Assembly (NCBI GenBank): GCA_020226215.1
Contig: CM035227.1
Location: 106,685,732-106,749,731, forward strand
Direction of reading: 5' to 3'
DNA from: Sindora glabra
Lineage: Eukaryota; Streptophyta; Magnoliopsida; Fabales; Fabaceae
Length of the DNA: 64,000 nt
Position 1 is the stretch's first letter. The number at the start of each line of letters is the position of its first letter. This document shows positions 1-13,800 of the stretch, piece by piece. The notes beneath the pieces are model-generated. The model ran no database searches and was not told the origin of the DNA. It saw only the letters and a list, made by a program, of their open reading frames with translations. A program made the position numbers and the translations under genes.

Positions 1-2580
1 AAAATAAGGCAAAGCCTTCAAGTAAGTTCTCCACTCAATTTAATCAAATTAAATTATATTTTAAGCATTTTCAATATATAATTAAATTATATTTAATCTA
101 CATTAATATATTTAATCAAATTGAAGATCGTAAACTATTAGAAAGAAAACAAAACTTCTTAACAAGGCCCCACACTAATAATTTTTAAAATAGAATTTAA
201 TTTATTATATAATATTAATTAAAAATTAAGGTATTTTTACCGAATTAGCAATTGTATGAATGATATGATTAGCTTAGTTTTTACTACCTTCTTCGTTATA
301 AATTGTAAGTTTTACGTTTATTATAGTATTTTAAAAATTTTAAAATTTAAGTTGATATGATAAGTTTGAAAATGATTAAATTAAAATTATTTATTTTTTA
401 ATAAATATAATTAAATAATTTTAATCTAAATATTTCTATAATTTTTATATCATCTCAAGTTTTAAAATCCTAAAAATATCACAGAATTTATATCTAAGTT
501 TAAAACTTGTAAGAGAATTGTGTCTGTTAAATGTCTCCGTCTTAAATTAAGTACAAGTTATAATTTTAAATTTGATTTAATCCAATTTGTACATTAAAAA
601 AATTATAATATAATATATTATTTAATGGGATCAAAGCGAACACCTTAAAAATTAAAAGATGAAAAATACAATTAAATACAAAAATAACATAAAAAATATA
701 ACTGCTTATGCAAATATTATAAAGTATGCATGTATTCCTTTAATTTTTTTTTAGACAGCCGCAAGCAAAAAATTCAGGGGAAAGCAGGGAGGGATATACT
801 CAAATGCCTATGCTAGAAGTTGCCCTCTACTTCCAATCCAAGTCACCAACAGTGGGAGGGGAAAATCAATGGGGAGCCGGTTGCGTTTTTCAAACAAATT
901 TATAATTAAAATTTGTAGATTCACAAAATGAATCATAACTAAAATTCATGATAGAGGGAATCAATGAAGTAGCGGTAACATTTGTCAAACGGATGGCGAT
1001 TAATGAATAGGATTTATTTAATTTCATCTATAAATTTATAATTAAAATTTATAAATTCACAAAATAAATCATATGAATTAAGTTAAATTATTTAAAATTT
1101 AATTTATTTTTTAAACAAATTTATACAAACTATGTGCATAAATTTAAATTCGCTCAAATTAGTTCAATTTGTTTTTATATTCCTAATTGTTAAATTTGAT
1201 TATTAATTTATTATTATCCAACATACTCTAAGAAAATTATCAATTTAATATATAATAAAAATTCGTAATTTATCGATGTATTATTATAATAATCATCCAT
1301 CATAGATGTACCCAATGGGAGAAATAGAATTACGGTTGGCGGCTGTTGATCTTCAAATAATTGCAGAAGGGAGAAAAATATAAACATTTTGCTTTTCTAC
1401 GCTACTCATCTTTTCATCATTCATAACGTCATATTATGTAGTTGGGGCAAACCTAACCACATATTTTTGCTTCTCAGATATACCCTCCCAGCACAGCTAC
1501 ACTTGTGGTGATAAATCTGTCATTATAATTTAATTTATAATAAATTATTCCTCGAGGTTAACATCTTTGGTTACTCATCAAGATTGCAACTTCGTGCCAT
1601 AAGAATTATATAAATTTTAAAGCTCATAAATATCATTTTTGTTATCATTCATATCAAAGCATGATAAAATAAAATGTGTATATTGATGCATTAAAGATTC
1701 ATGATATTACTATTATTTTTATAACATGTGAGAATTTTTAGTTTTTCTGCATTCCAATGTCTAAGTGGGTCAAAGAAAATATATACTCTTGGATTCTTAC
1801 GAATTTTTATTTTTATTTTTACATAACTTTATGCCAGAAAAATATTTAACTTTTGCTGCTCAAATGATAAAATTATTAATTTTTAATTTTAATTGTAAGA
1901 AGATTGAAATTTAAGATTTTTAATACACCACTCAAATCTCTTATCACTAGATTATCATCCAATGACTTTATTAAATTTTTATCTCTTGAATGGATTATTA
2001 CTTATGATGATGATGATTTGGATTTATTCTGCCTTAAAATGAATTTAACATTATTAGGTATCAAATCAAATAAAATTTTAAAAGTAGATCCTTAATTTTT
2101 TTTCCACTTTTAAGTTATTTATAGCAATCGTGCTCGTATACAAATATAATACAAAATTTTTGTTATACAATTTGAAGGCAGATGTCCAATTTTTTTGGGA
2201 ATGAAAAAACATTTTTCCTAAAAAAATCTTCGTCCCTACTTCATTATTAAATTTATTTTGGAGTAATATACGAATTATCATTTCCAGATGCATTGGAGAT
2301 TTAAAAAACTGCATTGAAGTAATTTTTTTTTTTAATATCTCTCTTTGAAAAGTATTCGTAAGGTTGTAAATATTTGAGAGAAATAGAAAAGAGCAAGTAA
2401 AAAGACTATTTTATCTGTATTCATGTCGATATTAAAAAAATATGAAATATTGAAATATTTTTTGGTGAAAACTTTTTTGAGATATTCAAAAAGTTGAAAG
2501 GATTTCTCTAACAGATAAAATTGTAAAAAAACAAAATTTATTATCTTCAAAACCTACAAATTTATAATTTAAAACACATA
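1..2580. other. AT-rich intergenic flank, no gene seen
   Basis: No open frame here has codon structure, domains or splice context of a gene; the short frames are AT-rich and unrelated to any family I recognise. A 42-bp stretch at about 897-938 is repeated with small changes at about 1028-1072. A small inverted-repeat element lies at 326-480 and is listed separately. Slightly GC-richer patches at about 760-880 and 1310-1500 hold nothing I can identify. Confidence 0.6.
326..480. mobile_element. Short MITE-like inverted-repeat element
   Basis: The left end (GTATTTTAAAAATTTTAAAA) and the reverse complement of the right end (GATATTTTTAGGATTTTAAA) form imperfect terminal inverted repeats of about 33 bp around an AT-rich core of about 90 bp. 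A related copy lies at 28012-28199, inside a RING-gene relic, where the paralogue gives an empty site. A third, partial relative may be at 22737-22845 in the RING gene intron. No coding capacity. The family is not recognised; miniature size suggests a non-autonomous DNA transposon. Confidence 0.45.
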
Positions 2581-3338
2581 AATTCTATTTCATATCATAA
2601 ATAAGTTAACTTATAATTTATTGATTAAGATAATAAGTTATAAATTAACATATTTAGATATGTTTCATGCATTAATTTATAAAAAAATAAATTTTTATTT
2701 AATAAGTTATCTTAAATAATTTATAGTTTATAAATTGATAATTTTTATTTTTTTAAATTTATTATTTTTTTATTAATTTAAACTCATTCCTTTAATAAAT
2801 AATTACATTTCTATTTTAAATAATATATGGATAAAAACTAATAAGGTAAGTAAATAAATATAAAATATCATAGGTTTATTACAAATAATTAAATAAAAAC
2901 AAGTTACCAAATAAATAATACATGATGTCATAAATTTTAATTAATTTAATTTTAATTAATTATATCATTATTTTAAATTATAAATACAGAAAAATATGCA
3001 TGTAAATAAATATATAATATCATAAAATATAATTAATTATATTTTAAATAATTAATTTTTCATTATAAAAATAATTAAATAAAAATTATATATGTGAATA
3101 AATATATAAGGTCAAAAAAAATAATTAATTATATTTTTATTTTGAACACATTCGTTGCATTAATATAATGTAATTTTTAGATATATATATATAGATTAAC
3201 TTAATTTATATATATTTATTTACTTTAAAATATCTCTTTCTATTATTTTATATTTTTAATTAATTTAACAATTAATTTGATAAATTATTTTTACATAATT
3301 AATTAACTTATTAATTATTACGAGAAATTGAAGCGTAT
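2581..3338. mobile_element. Degenerate TIR transposon, relative of 17323-18032
   Basis: This roughly 755-bp stretch has the same architecture as the better preserved element at 17323-18032. It has an outer inverted repeat (left CTATTTCATATCATAAATAA; right end reverse-complemented CGCTTCAATTTCTCGTAATA), AACTTATAA-like subterminal words, and matching internal blocks. These include TTTAATAAGTTATCTTAAAT near 2697 and AAATAAATATATAA-type blocks near 3090. No coding sequence. It is probably an old non-autonomous copy. Confidence 0.5.
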
Positions 3339-4212
3339 CTTACTTTTCAAAAGGAATAATTTTCATTTAATCAGTCACATTTTAAAATTTTATTTCAAAC
3401 AAATATAATTATTAATTTAAATTATAAAAATAAAAATTTATTATTTTCAAACGAACACCACCGATTTCAAGCGCATGGATTGTGATCACCATTATAAATC
3501 TGGGTGCTATTACGTCGAATATATGTACCCATTTTCTTCTTTAAATAACAATGGTTATGATTATTTGCATAAAGAAATGGTTGTTTAAAAGTGTGCTTCC
3601 ATCTTTTTTTTTTCCTTTAATGATGTAGAAAATAGGCAAGAAGCCCATCGTAACATGTAAAATAAAAGAATTTAAATTTCATTTTCTTTAGATTTAAATC
3701 ACATTTATATTATTAATTATATATATTATAATATTAATAAAATTATTAATTATTATTAAAATTTTAATTCTTATTATTTTTTAAAAATATATTATTTATT
3801 AGTAATATAAAATATTTAATATTGATAATACAAATGGATTTGATGCATTTTAAGAAATATATCGCATGAATTTTAAAAAGAAATAGATATAAATTTTTTA
3901 TAAATAAAAAATATTCAAAATAAAAAATATATTTTTATTTTTTAAAAAATAATAAAAAGAAGGAGATCTGGATGCATCAATAATGAATCAAATTAAAATT
4001 TAAATTCAAAATAAAAAAGTAAAGCCTGATTAACTTAGGTTAATTGGCTTAATCTGATTCTAATTTCAACCGAGTTACAGTTACAGGTAGAAAATAGGCC
4101 TTCATCGTATCCGAACCTGATAGGTTCTGTGTTGAAAACGGCCCTGAAAATAAGGATTTGTGTACCCGGGACCCACCCGCAGCGGCTGTCGCGTGCCGCG
4201 TACCTTCACTCG
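3339..4212. other. AT-rich region upstream of GLT1
   Basis: No gene is visible. From about 4140 composition rises sharply in GC, marking the start of the proximal promoter of the glutamate synthase gene. Short frames across 4049-4418 are low-complexity Pro/Ser-rich readings of this promoter and 5' UTR, not genes. Confidence 0.6.
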
Positions 4213-4218
4213 CACGTG
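4213..4218 (+). promoter_or_regulatory. G-box (CACGTG) in the GLT1 promoter
   Basis: CACGTG, followed by GC so that it reads CACGTGGC, lies in the GC-rich block about 110 bp upstream of the likely TATA box. CACGTGGC is the classic plant G-box/ABRE core bound by bZIP and bHLH factors. That it is functional here is inference. Confidence 0.4.
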
Positions 4219-4322
4219 GCACCACAACCAAGGTTTGCTCGGTAATTTCACTCAGCAACTACCATTTCCCTCGGTGGTTGTTGCTCCCCCCTTCTTCTCC
4301 CTCCCTCCCTTTCGTTAGTCTC

Positions 4323-4329
4323 TATAAAG
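4323..4329 (+). promoter_or_regulatory. Probable TATA box of GLT1
   Basis: TATAAAG follows a CT-rich stretch (CCCTCCCTCCC near 4300) about 475 bp before the start codon. This would put the cap site near 4355 and give a 5' UTR of about 450 nt. The position is supported only by motif and composition; the 5' UTR could also contain an unseen intron. Confidence 0.45.
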
Positions 4330-4802
4330 CCACATATTCAGACCTCCCAAGTCCGAAGAATAGAGGCTTACGGGGGGCGGCGCAATTGTCTCTCTTTTCC
4401 CTTCTTTTTCGTTTCTAGCTGCCATTGAAGCAAGCTGCCTTGTCTGAGGCTGCAGAAGCTCAAGCTTGGAAGCTTGTCAACGACCTCGTCCGTCCTCCAA
4501 GTTTCCATCTCGACATCGTTTGACGTTGATGCCGTGTTGTTTTCTGTGGACTGTATCCAGATCCTGAATATTACGCCCAGATCTGCTGTTCTTCAACTGT
4601 AAAAATCGAAAAAATAATATCAGAACCAGGTCCTAATTTATTCTGAGCGTTCAAAAAGTTTAAAAATCTAAGCAAATCCACTAGATTCTGTCATTTTTCT
4701 GGGTGAGCTAATGTTTGCTAAGCACAGCCATATTTTCCAATCCTAAAACAGTATAAATTTATCTGAATAATCATAAAAAAGGATTTGGGAATTTCCGAAA
4801 CG

Positions 4803-7800
4803 ATGTCCAGCTCTTCGCTTTCATTTCTGCAACTCCCAACTCTCTCTTCGAGCGTTCTTCCCGCCATAAACAACCCTCAACTAAATGTACGTTCCACTGG
4901 CCTCAGCAGTAGAGCAACTCGGTGCTCTGCTACTAAGAAATCGCGTGCTCTAGATAGTAAGTTCTTTGGGATACGATTGCGGCCATGCAGGTCGTCCGGA
5001 TCCGAAAGGCTCCACCTTTGGCAATCAGATGGTCCGGGGCAGTCGCCAAAGCTCCGAGTTGTTGTTCGGTCGGCATTATCTGCAGTGCCAGAGAAGTCTC
5101 TTGGCCTATACGATCCTGCTTTCGACAAGGACTCATGTGGTGTAGGATTTGTTGCGGAACTATCCGGTGAAAGTAGTCGCAAAACGGTGAGCTTTGTTTG
5201 GATGTGAATGCTGAATTTGTATTACGTGTCTGGGAACGGTGTTTTACGGCTATTTATTGTTTTCTGCAGGTCACTGATGCCTTGGAGATGTTGGTCCGTA
5301 TGGCACACAGAGGTGCTTGTGGCTGTGAAGCCAACACTGGTGATGGTGCTGGAATTCTTGTGGCTCTTCCTCACGAGTTTTACAAGGAGGCATGTCATCT
5401 AGATATTCTCATTTTTCTGTCTTTCTCTTTTTAATGTATACTTAAAGCAGTAGATTTTCCTTCATGGATATACCGATCCCTACTGAGATGCAGCATGTAT
5501 CTTTGTCTTTCTTCTTTTTTCACACAGTTTTGTCCCACTTTTAAGTGAATTACTTTCTGTAATTTGTGGAAAAACGAGTTTTAATTTTTAAAATAATTTT
5601 CCTCATTTTTTCTCTATTTTTTAAATAATTTTTTTTATTTGAGATTAATTCATTTAAGAACGTCTGCTTAAGTGGAAACCAAGACTGGATGGATCCTTTG
5701 AAAGCGCTTTTGATTGATTGATCTCTAAGGTCCGATTTATTAGGTTTGGCTTGCTGTTTTTCACCTATTTGTAAAGCTTAAGAGTGCTAATTGTAATAGG
5801 GGGTTTGCCTTCTTGCAGGTTACCAAGGATGTAGGATTTGAGCTTCCTCGTCCTGGACAATATGCTGTTGGCATGTTTTTCTTGCCTACTTCGGAGAGTC
5901 GTAGGGAAGAAAGTAAAAATATATTTAGGAAGGTAAGTTTTTATTCTGAAGTTCAATTACTCATAACAACGTCACTTTCTAAAGGAAATGATCCTGTTGA
6001 ATTTTTAGGCTTTTAGCTGCCAAAGTTTTAACCTGGCCCTGTCATTGCTTAGTAGCCATTAGTCAAAGTTGTCAATCTGACTATCTTTAAAAAGGTCTTT
6101 TTACTATTTTATATCATTAAATTAATGCTGATAACGTTATTATGGTCTTATACTCTATTGACACTTGTTTGTAAATGCACTGTGTTTTTGTTTAAAGGTT
6201 GCTGAATCCCTTGGGCATTCTGTTCTCGGTTGGCGTCCTGTGCCCACAGATAACACAGGACTGGGAAAATCTGCTCTGCTGACTGAACCTGTGATTGAGC
6301 AGGTGTTCGTTACTCCAAGTCCTCGATCAAAAGTTGATTTTGAAAGACAGGTACACCTCTTTTGTTCGACGAGGGTGGCAAGAATTGTATATCACATTCC
6401 TTTTACATTAAAGCCTATGATTATATGATTACACCCCTGCTTCTTGCCAACTATATGAAGATTGAACTTTTGTTCTTTAAAAAGATTAATTCTTTCCAGC
6501 ATAATGCATATTTGTTTCCTTTGTTACAGATGTACATATTAAGGAAGGAGTCCATGGTTCCAATTGGATCTGCTTTGAACCTTGAAAATGATGGCATTAG
6601 AGATTTCTATATCTGTTCACTTTCATCAAGGTTTGTTGCCAAGAGGCAGCACCATTCGTTTGAGAAGTAAAATATTTACTGTCTCAGTTATAGATATTAA
6701 GTTCACTAATTATCTAATTTGTGCAGGACTGTTGTTTACAAAGGTCAGTTAACACCAGCTCAATTGAAGGACTACTATTATGCAGATCTTGGCAATGAAA
6801 GGTTTACGAGCTACATGGCCCTGGTAAATATATTACCCATTAACTTATGTACTTTCCCCACTAACTCTATACTCCAACAAACAGCATGGGAACAACCAGT
6901 AACTGAAGAGATGCAAGGTTGAGGAATGACTTCTGAGGCATTGAGGTTTGAATGATCTCTTAAGTTCTTCCACTTCCTTGATTACTACTTAATTTGGATG
7001 CAATGGGTGAGTTGGTAAGAAAGTTCATTATCGAGATAATCATATTTGCAGAAATCTCTGCTGATGCATTCCGTCCTTAGTTGGTCTGGAAGAAACTTTC
7101 ATTAAGGGCAAATCATTGTGGTGAAAATGAAATACTATTTATCAAAGATCATACTGGCACTTCTATATAAATATATATTGAAGTTTCTGAAGAAAACCAA
7201 TTTCATTTATATTTATGCATTAGTTTATGTAATTTGATTAGAGTTGATCATATATATTGACATTTTGTTATGCCTTGTAAACTTGCAGATACACTCGCGA
7301 TTTTCTACAAATACTTTCCCTAGCTGGGATCGTGCTCAACCTATGCGTGTTTTGGGCCATAATGGAGAAATCAACACACTCAGAGGGAATGTGAACTGGT
7401 ATGTCTTGAATAAGTCTTCTTGTGCTGATATCTGGAACCTAGAAGAAGGAATATTATGTTGTTTGGTATATTATCAGTATGTAATGTCCTGATGCTTGTT
7501 AGAAATATAATGGATGAATCAGAAAGTAGATATGCCTTGCTTTGATTTGATTTAGATGCTAGATATTTGTGTGAACTGCAGAGTCTTGATGGCAGTTGCT
7601 TTTGGAAAGGTGTATCATTCATGCCAAATGTAACTCTTTGCCAACGTCTATAACGATACAAGTTAATGTTTTGTATTTTATGATTTGTAGGATGAAGGCA
7701 CGTGAGGGTCTATTCAAATGCAAGGAACTTGGTCTATCAGAGAAAGAGTTGAATAAGCTTCTACCCATAGTAGATCCAAATTCTTCTGATTCAGGTGACT

Positions 7801-10800
7801 TATCATCTGGTTTTCATTTTAAGGGAAAATATGTCATGTATTGAGAGTTTCTGCATTTTCCCCCTTTGTATCATGACTGTGTTGTTTTCCTACTTCAGGA
7901 GCTTTTGATGGTGTCCTTGAGTTTTTGGTTCAATCTGGAAGGAGCCTTCCTGAAGCTGTTATGATGATGATTCCTGAAGCGTGGCAAAATGACAAAAACA
8001 TGGACCCCCAGCGTAAAGCATTTTATGAATACTTTTCAGCTCTCATGGAGCCCTGGGATGGGCCTGCGCTTATATCATGTGCGTTTCTGGGGTTCTAGAA
8101 AATTACCATATCATTTTTTGATGTTTCCTCTTCATATTTTTCTATGGTTTTATACTGATTTAATGCGTAATGCCATTGCAGTTACCGATGGTCACTATCT
8201 TGGGGCAACATTGGACAGGAATGGTCTCCGTCCAGGCCGTTTTTATGTAACCCACAGTGGACGAGTTATAATGGCCAGTGAAGTTGGGGTTGTTGACATT
8301 CCTCCAGAAGATGTGTGTAGAAAAGGAAGACTAAACCCTGGCATGATGCTTCTGGTGGATTTTGAGAAGCATATTGTTGTGAATGATGATGCATTGAAGG
8401 AACAGTACTCATTGGCAAGGCCCTATGGTGAGTGGCTCAAAAGGCAGAAGATTGAACTCAAAGACATCATAGACTCCATTCATGAATCTGAAAGAGTCCC
8501 ACCAGCCATAGCAGGAGCAGTGCCTGTAAGTATTAGGATACAATTTAATGTGAATGTTTAATAGATTTCTTATAAATAATTCTTACTGTGGCATTTTCCA
8601 TGGATCCTAGGTTTCTAGTGATGATGCAAATATGGAAAATATGGGAATCCATGGCATACTGGCTCCATTGAAAGCTTTTGGGTATGTAACATCCATCCTG
8701 TGTATGCTCTTCTTTGTAATCCATTGTACTTAGAAAGGATTTGTTTTTCATGTTCCTTCAATTGATGCAGTTATACAGTTGAGTCATTGGAGATGTTATT
8801 ACTTCCTATGGCCAAGGATGGTGTAGAGGCCCTTGGATCAATGGGAAATGATACTCCATTAGCTGTGATGTCTAATAGAGAAAAGCTCACCTTTGAGTAT
8901 TTCAAGCAAATGTTTGCCCAAGTGACTAACCCACCAATCGATCCCATTCGGGAGAAAATAGTCACTTCTATGGAGTGTATGATTGGTCCAGAAGGTGATC
9001 TGACCGAAATCACAGAGGAACAATGCCACCGTCTTTCTCTAAAAGGTCCCCTCTTATCTATTGAAGAAATGGAAGCCATTAAAAGGATGAATTATAGGGG
9101 GTGGCGGAGTAAAGTTATCGACATAACTTACTCCAGGGATCGTGGCAAGAGAGGATTAAACGAAACCTTGGACAGAATTTGCGTAGAAGCACATAATTCA
9201 ATCAAAGAGGGGTACACTACGCTTGTGCTGTCCGATAGAGGTATTTTTTTTTTTTTAACCTTGTCTTACTTTATTGCATAACTATCTAATTTCCACTTCC
9301 ATCTAATTTATTTTTCTGGCATTAACTCTGTAGCCTTCTCAAAGAAACGTGTGGCTGTCAGTTCCCTTCTGGCCGTTGGTGCTGTCCATCAATATCTAGT
9401 TAAAACACTAGAGCGAACAAGAGTTGCCTTAGTTGTGGAATCGGCTGAGCCACGTGAAGTGCACCACTTCTGCACACTTGTTGGTTTTGGTGCAGATGCT
9501 ATATGCCCATACTTGGCTATAGAGGCAATTTGGCGACTGCAGGTTGATGGAAAGATCCCGCCCAAGGCAGATGGTGAATTCCACTCAAAGACTGAGCTAG
9601 TCAAGAAGTACTTCAAAGCTAGCAACTATGGAATGATGAAGGTTCTTGCCAAGATGGGAATATCAACGCTGGCCTCTTACAAAGGTGCTCAAATTTTTGA
9701 AGCTCTCGGTCTTTCTTCAGAAGTAATTGAAAAGTGTTTTGCTGGAACCCCAAGTCGAGTTGAGGGTGCAACATTTGAGATGCTTGCCCGAGATGCATTT
9801 CAACTGCATGAGTTGGCATTTCCTTCTCGGGTTTTTGCTCCTGGAACCGCAGAAGCGTTAGCACTGCCAAATCCTGGTGATTATCATTGGAGAAAAGGTG
9901 GTGAAATTCACTTGAATGATCCACTTGCCATAGCTAAGCTTCAAGAGGCTGCTAGAACTAACAGCATAGCTGCCTACAAGCAGTATTCTAAGTTCATTCA
10001 TGAATTGAACAAGGCTTGCAATTTACGCGGCCTCCTGAAGTTTAAAGAAGCAGCAGTGAAGGTTCCCCTGGATGAAGTGGAGCCTGCTAGTGAGATAGTT
10101 AAACGCTTTTGCACAGGGGCTATGAGTTATGGGTCAATATCCTTGGAGGCACACACGACACTGGCAATTGCCATGAATAAGCTTGGAGGAAAATCCAACA
10201 CAGGTTTGATGAATTCTTCTTCTTCTTGTGAAATGCTCTGATCACAGTACTTTCCTGATGACTGTATGCAAATTACGCCACAGGTGAGGGAGGTGAGCAA
10301 CCATCGCGTATGGAGCCTCTTCCAGATGGTTCAATGAACCCAAAGAGGAGTGCCATCAAGCAGGTTGCTAGTGGGAGATTTGGAGTTTCAAGTTTTTACC
10401 TTACCAATGCTGATGAAGTGCAGATAAAGATGGCTCAGGTGATTGTCAAAACCCGAAATCACTCATTTGAATTCTTAGGCACTCAACCTTTCTTTCATTT
10501 CTCAAATATCATTGACTTGTCTGTGGCCCTTGCATTCCTGTTGGAGTGAAGGTTCTGCATTCCCGTTTATGAATTGATGTTCATGGCAGATGATGCTCTT
10601 ACTGCGAGGCGCCCCTGGGTGCCCTTGTGTCTTTAATTGATACCTGCTTGTGGCCTTGGGTGAGGTTAAATTGAAGTGACATTTTTCAGTTAATGTTTAG
10701 CGCTTAAGTTATAACTCTTTCATTGTCTTTGTCAGGGAGCTAAGCCTGGTGAGGGGGGTGAACTTCCTGGACACAAGGTTGTGGGAGACATTGCTGTCAC

Positions 10801-13800
10801 CAGGAATTCAACTGCTGGGGTGGGACTTATCAGTCCACCTCCTCACCATGATATTTATTCTATCGAAGACCTTGCCCAGTTAATTCATGATTTAAAGGTA
10901 TGTCCATATATGACTTGTTCTCATTTTTCAAGGGGTGCTTTTGGCCATATATTCTTGAGAAAAATGCAAAGTACCCCCATTAACTTTGAGGTGGTTGCAT
11001 TCTACCCCCACTAAAAATCAAACCCTTAAACTGTATAAAATTTGTAATTAACATCCATTACTTAATTAATTTTTTTTTAAATTACATAATTTTTTAAAAA
11101 GTTTTTAATTATAAATCACAATATTAGTGTATGTTAGTTTATTATATCATTTTATTTGCATAATTCCTATGTTATATAGTTAAAAGAAATTAATTAAATA
11201 TGTAGAATTTTAATTAAATATTTGAAAATAAGTTGCAAAATTAAGTGCAAAAAATGACCTAATAAAATAACATTTAATAATATTGTGGTTCTTATTCAAA
11301 AAGTTAATAAAAAAAATTGCACAATTTTAAAAAATAGTTAATTAAGTGAACGATGGGTTAATTGCATGCTTTTTATAGTTTAGGGGCTTGATTTACATGT
11401 TTTCAAAGCTGGTGGGGGGTAAAATGCAACCACCCTCAAGTTGAAAGGGTATTTTACATTTTTCTCTATTTTCTTCATTGAGATGCTCTGCCTGCTTAAT
11501 CCATTTTTGTTGAATTGTAGAATGCCAACCCCGCTGCTCGAATCAGTGTGAAGTTAGTATCTGAAGCTGGAGTTGGTATTATTGCTAGTGGAGTTGTTAA
11601 AGGGCATGCCGACCATGTCTTGATCTCAGGTCATGATGGAGGTACAGGGGCATCGAGATGGACTGGTATAAAGAATGCTGGGCTCCCATGGGAACTTGGA
11701 TTGGCTGAGACCCACCAGACTTTGGTCGCTAACGACCTACGTGGTCGCACAGTTCTCCAGACTGATGGGCAACTGAAAACTGGAAGAGATGTGGCCATAG
11801 CTGCACTGCTTGGTGCGGAAGAGTATGGCTTCAGTACAGCTCCGCTCATTACTCTGGGCTGCATCATGATGAGAAAGTGCCACAAGAATACATGTCCTGT
11901 CGGTATTGCTACCCAGGATCCTGTACTTAGGGAGAAATTTGCTGGAGAGCCTGAGCATGTTATTAATTTCTTTTTCATGGTGGCAGAAGAGATGAGGGAA
12001 ATTATGTCACAGCTTGGCTTCCGAACTGTTAATGAGATGGTTGGCCGCTCAGATATGCTCGAAGTTGATGAAGAAGTGACCAAGAACAATGAGAAACTGG
12101 AGAACATTGATCTATGTTTATTGCTTAGACCTGCGGCTGAACTGCGGCCAGAAGCTGCTCAGTACTGTGTGCAAAAGCAAGATCATGGATTGGACATGGC
12201 CTTGGACAATAAGCTTATAAGTCTTTCTGAAGCTGCCTTAGAAAAGGGTCTTCCAGTGTATATTGAATCCCCAATTTATAATGTAAATCGTGCTGTGGGA
12301 ACCATGCTCAGCCATGAGGTGACCAAGAGGTACCACATTGCTGGTCTTCCTACTGACACCATCCATATCCGATTTTCTGGCAGTGCAGGCCAGAGCTTTG
12401 GTGCATTCCTTTGCCCAGGTATCACTTTGGAACTTGAAGGTGATGGCAATGATTATGTTGGTAAAGGGTTGTCAGGTGGCAAGATTGTTGTTTATCCTCC
12501 CAAGGGAAGCAACTTCGATCCTAAAGAGAACATAGTCATTGGCAATGTTGCACTGTATGGGGCCACAAGCGGTGAAGCGTATTTCAATGGGATGGCAGCT
12601 GAAAGGTTCTGTGTGCGTAATTCTGGTGCTAAGGCAGTTGTGGAAGGTGTTGGTGATCATGGATGTGAGTACATGACTGGTGGGACTGCTGTTGTTCTGG
12701 GCAAAACTGGTAGGAATTTTGCTGCTGGTATGAGTGGTGGAATTGCTTATGTTCTTGATCTGGATGGAAAATTCCATTCTCGGTGCAACCAAGAGCTTGT
12801 AGATCTGGACAAGGTTGATGAGGAGGAGGATATAATCAATCTCAGAATGCTGATACAGCAACATCAGCGTCACACAAATAGTCTGCTCGCCAAAGAAGTG
12901 CTTGCTAACTTTGAGAATCTTCTTCCAAAATTTATTAAAGTTTTCCCAAGGGAATATAAACGAGTTCTTGCGAGCATGAAGGAGAAGGAGGAAACCTCCA
13001 GACAGGTACTGGAGCATGCTTCTAAAGATCCAGAGGAGCAAGATGAAGGAGAACCAGAGGAGAAAGATGCTTTTGAAGAGCTCAAGAAAATGGCTGCTGC
13101 TGCATCTTTAAATGAGAAACCAAGTCAGGTAGTTTTAAGTATTATTGTTTGCTGATGCTCCAGAAATTTGTTTTTTTGGTGATGGAATATGAATCCTTTG
13201 AAATTATAAAAAAAATTTCTTCAGTCATTTGCGGTTGTTCCCTGTTTGTTCTGCAGTTTTTTTTTTTTTCTCTATAAAATAGTTTATTGAATGCTTTTGA
13301 CATAAATATACAATCTTTCTGAGATTGATACCATTGAATTATGTGGCAAAGTAACAAAAGGAGGATGAATTGCCTCTTATGATTTAGGACTTTGTTCTTT
13401 CTGTCTTTTGATATTCCATTATGTAAAGATGGCAATACTTGCAAGTATTGCTTTACTATAGTTTACCTTCTATCTACAAAATAGGAAAAAAAACTATAGC
13501 TAACCTTCTCAGATTGGAATTCTTTTTGCTTTCTCATGCTCTAGTTTTTAGGTCTTGTTAATGTTACAGATATCTTAAGATGATCCATATGACTGCTGGG
13601 TGCAGAGGATTCATACTCCCCTCTCTTAACATGAATCGACTTGGTATGATTTTGTTTGGCTAATTGTCTTTCCAATTGTGATGAAGGTTGAACAATCTGA
13701 AGCATCCAAGAGGCCAAGTCGAGTTGATGACGCTGTTAAACATAGAGGTTTTGTTGCTTATGAACGCGAGGGTGTTCAGTACAGGAATCCTAACGTGCGC

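Noticed and set aside
4049..4418. Two overlapping short frames around the GLT1 promoter
   Set aside because: They are low-complexity readings of the GC-rich promoter and 5' leader, on opposite strands, with no family resemblance.
4785..4802. Extended GLT1 N-terminus beginning at 4785
   Set aside because: The codon at 4785 is TTG; the first ATG in frame is at 4803 and gives a normal transit peptide.
11631..12107. 158-residue antisense frame inside GLT1 exon 16
   Set aside because: Shadow of the coding strand, no start context or family.
12472..13041. 189-residue antisense frame inside GLT1 exon 16
   Set aside because: It lies wholly opposite a conserved coding exon; an expected shadow of codon bias.
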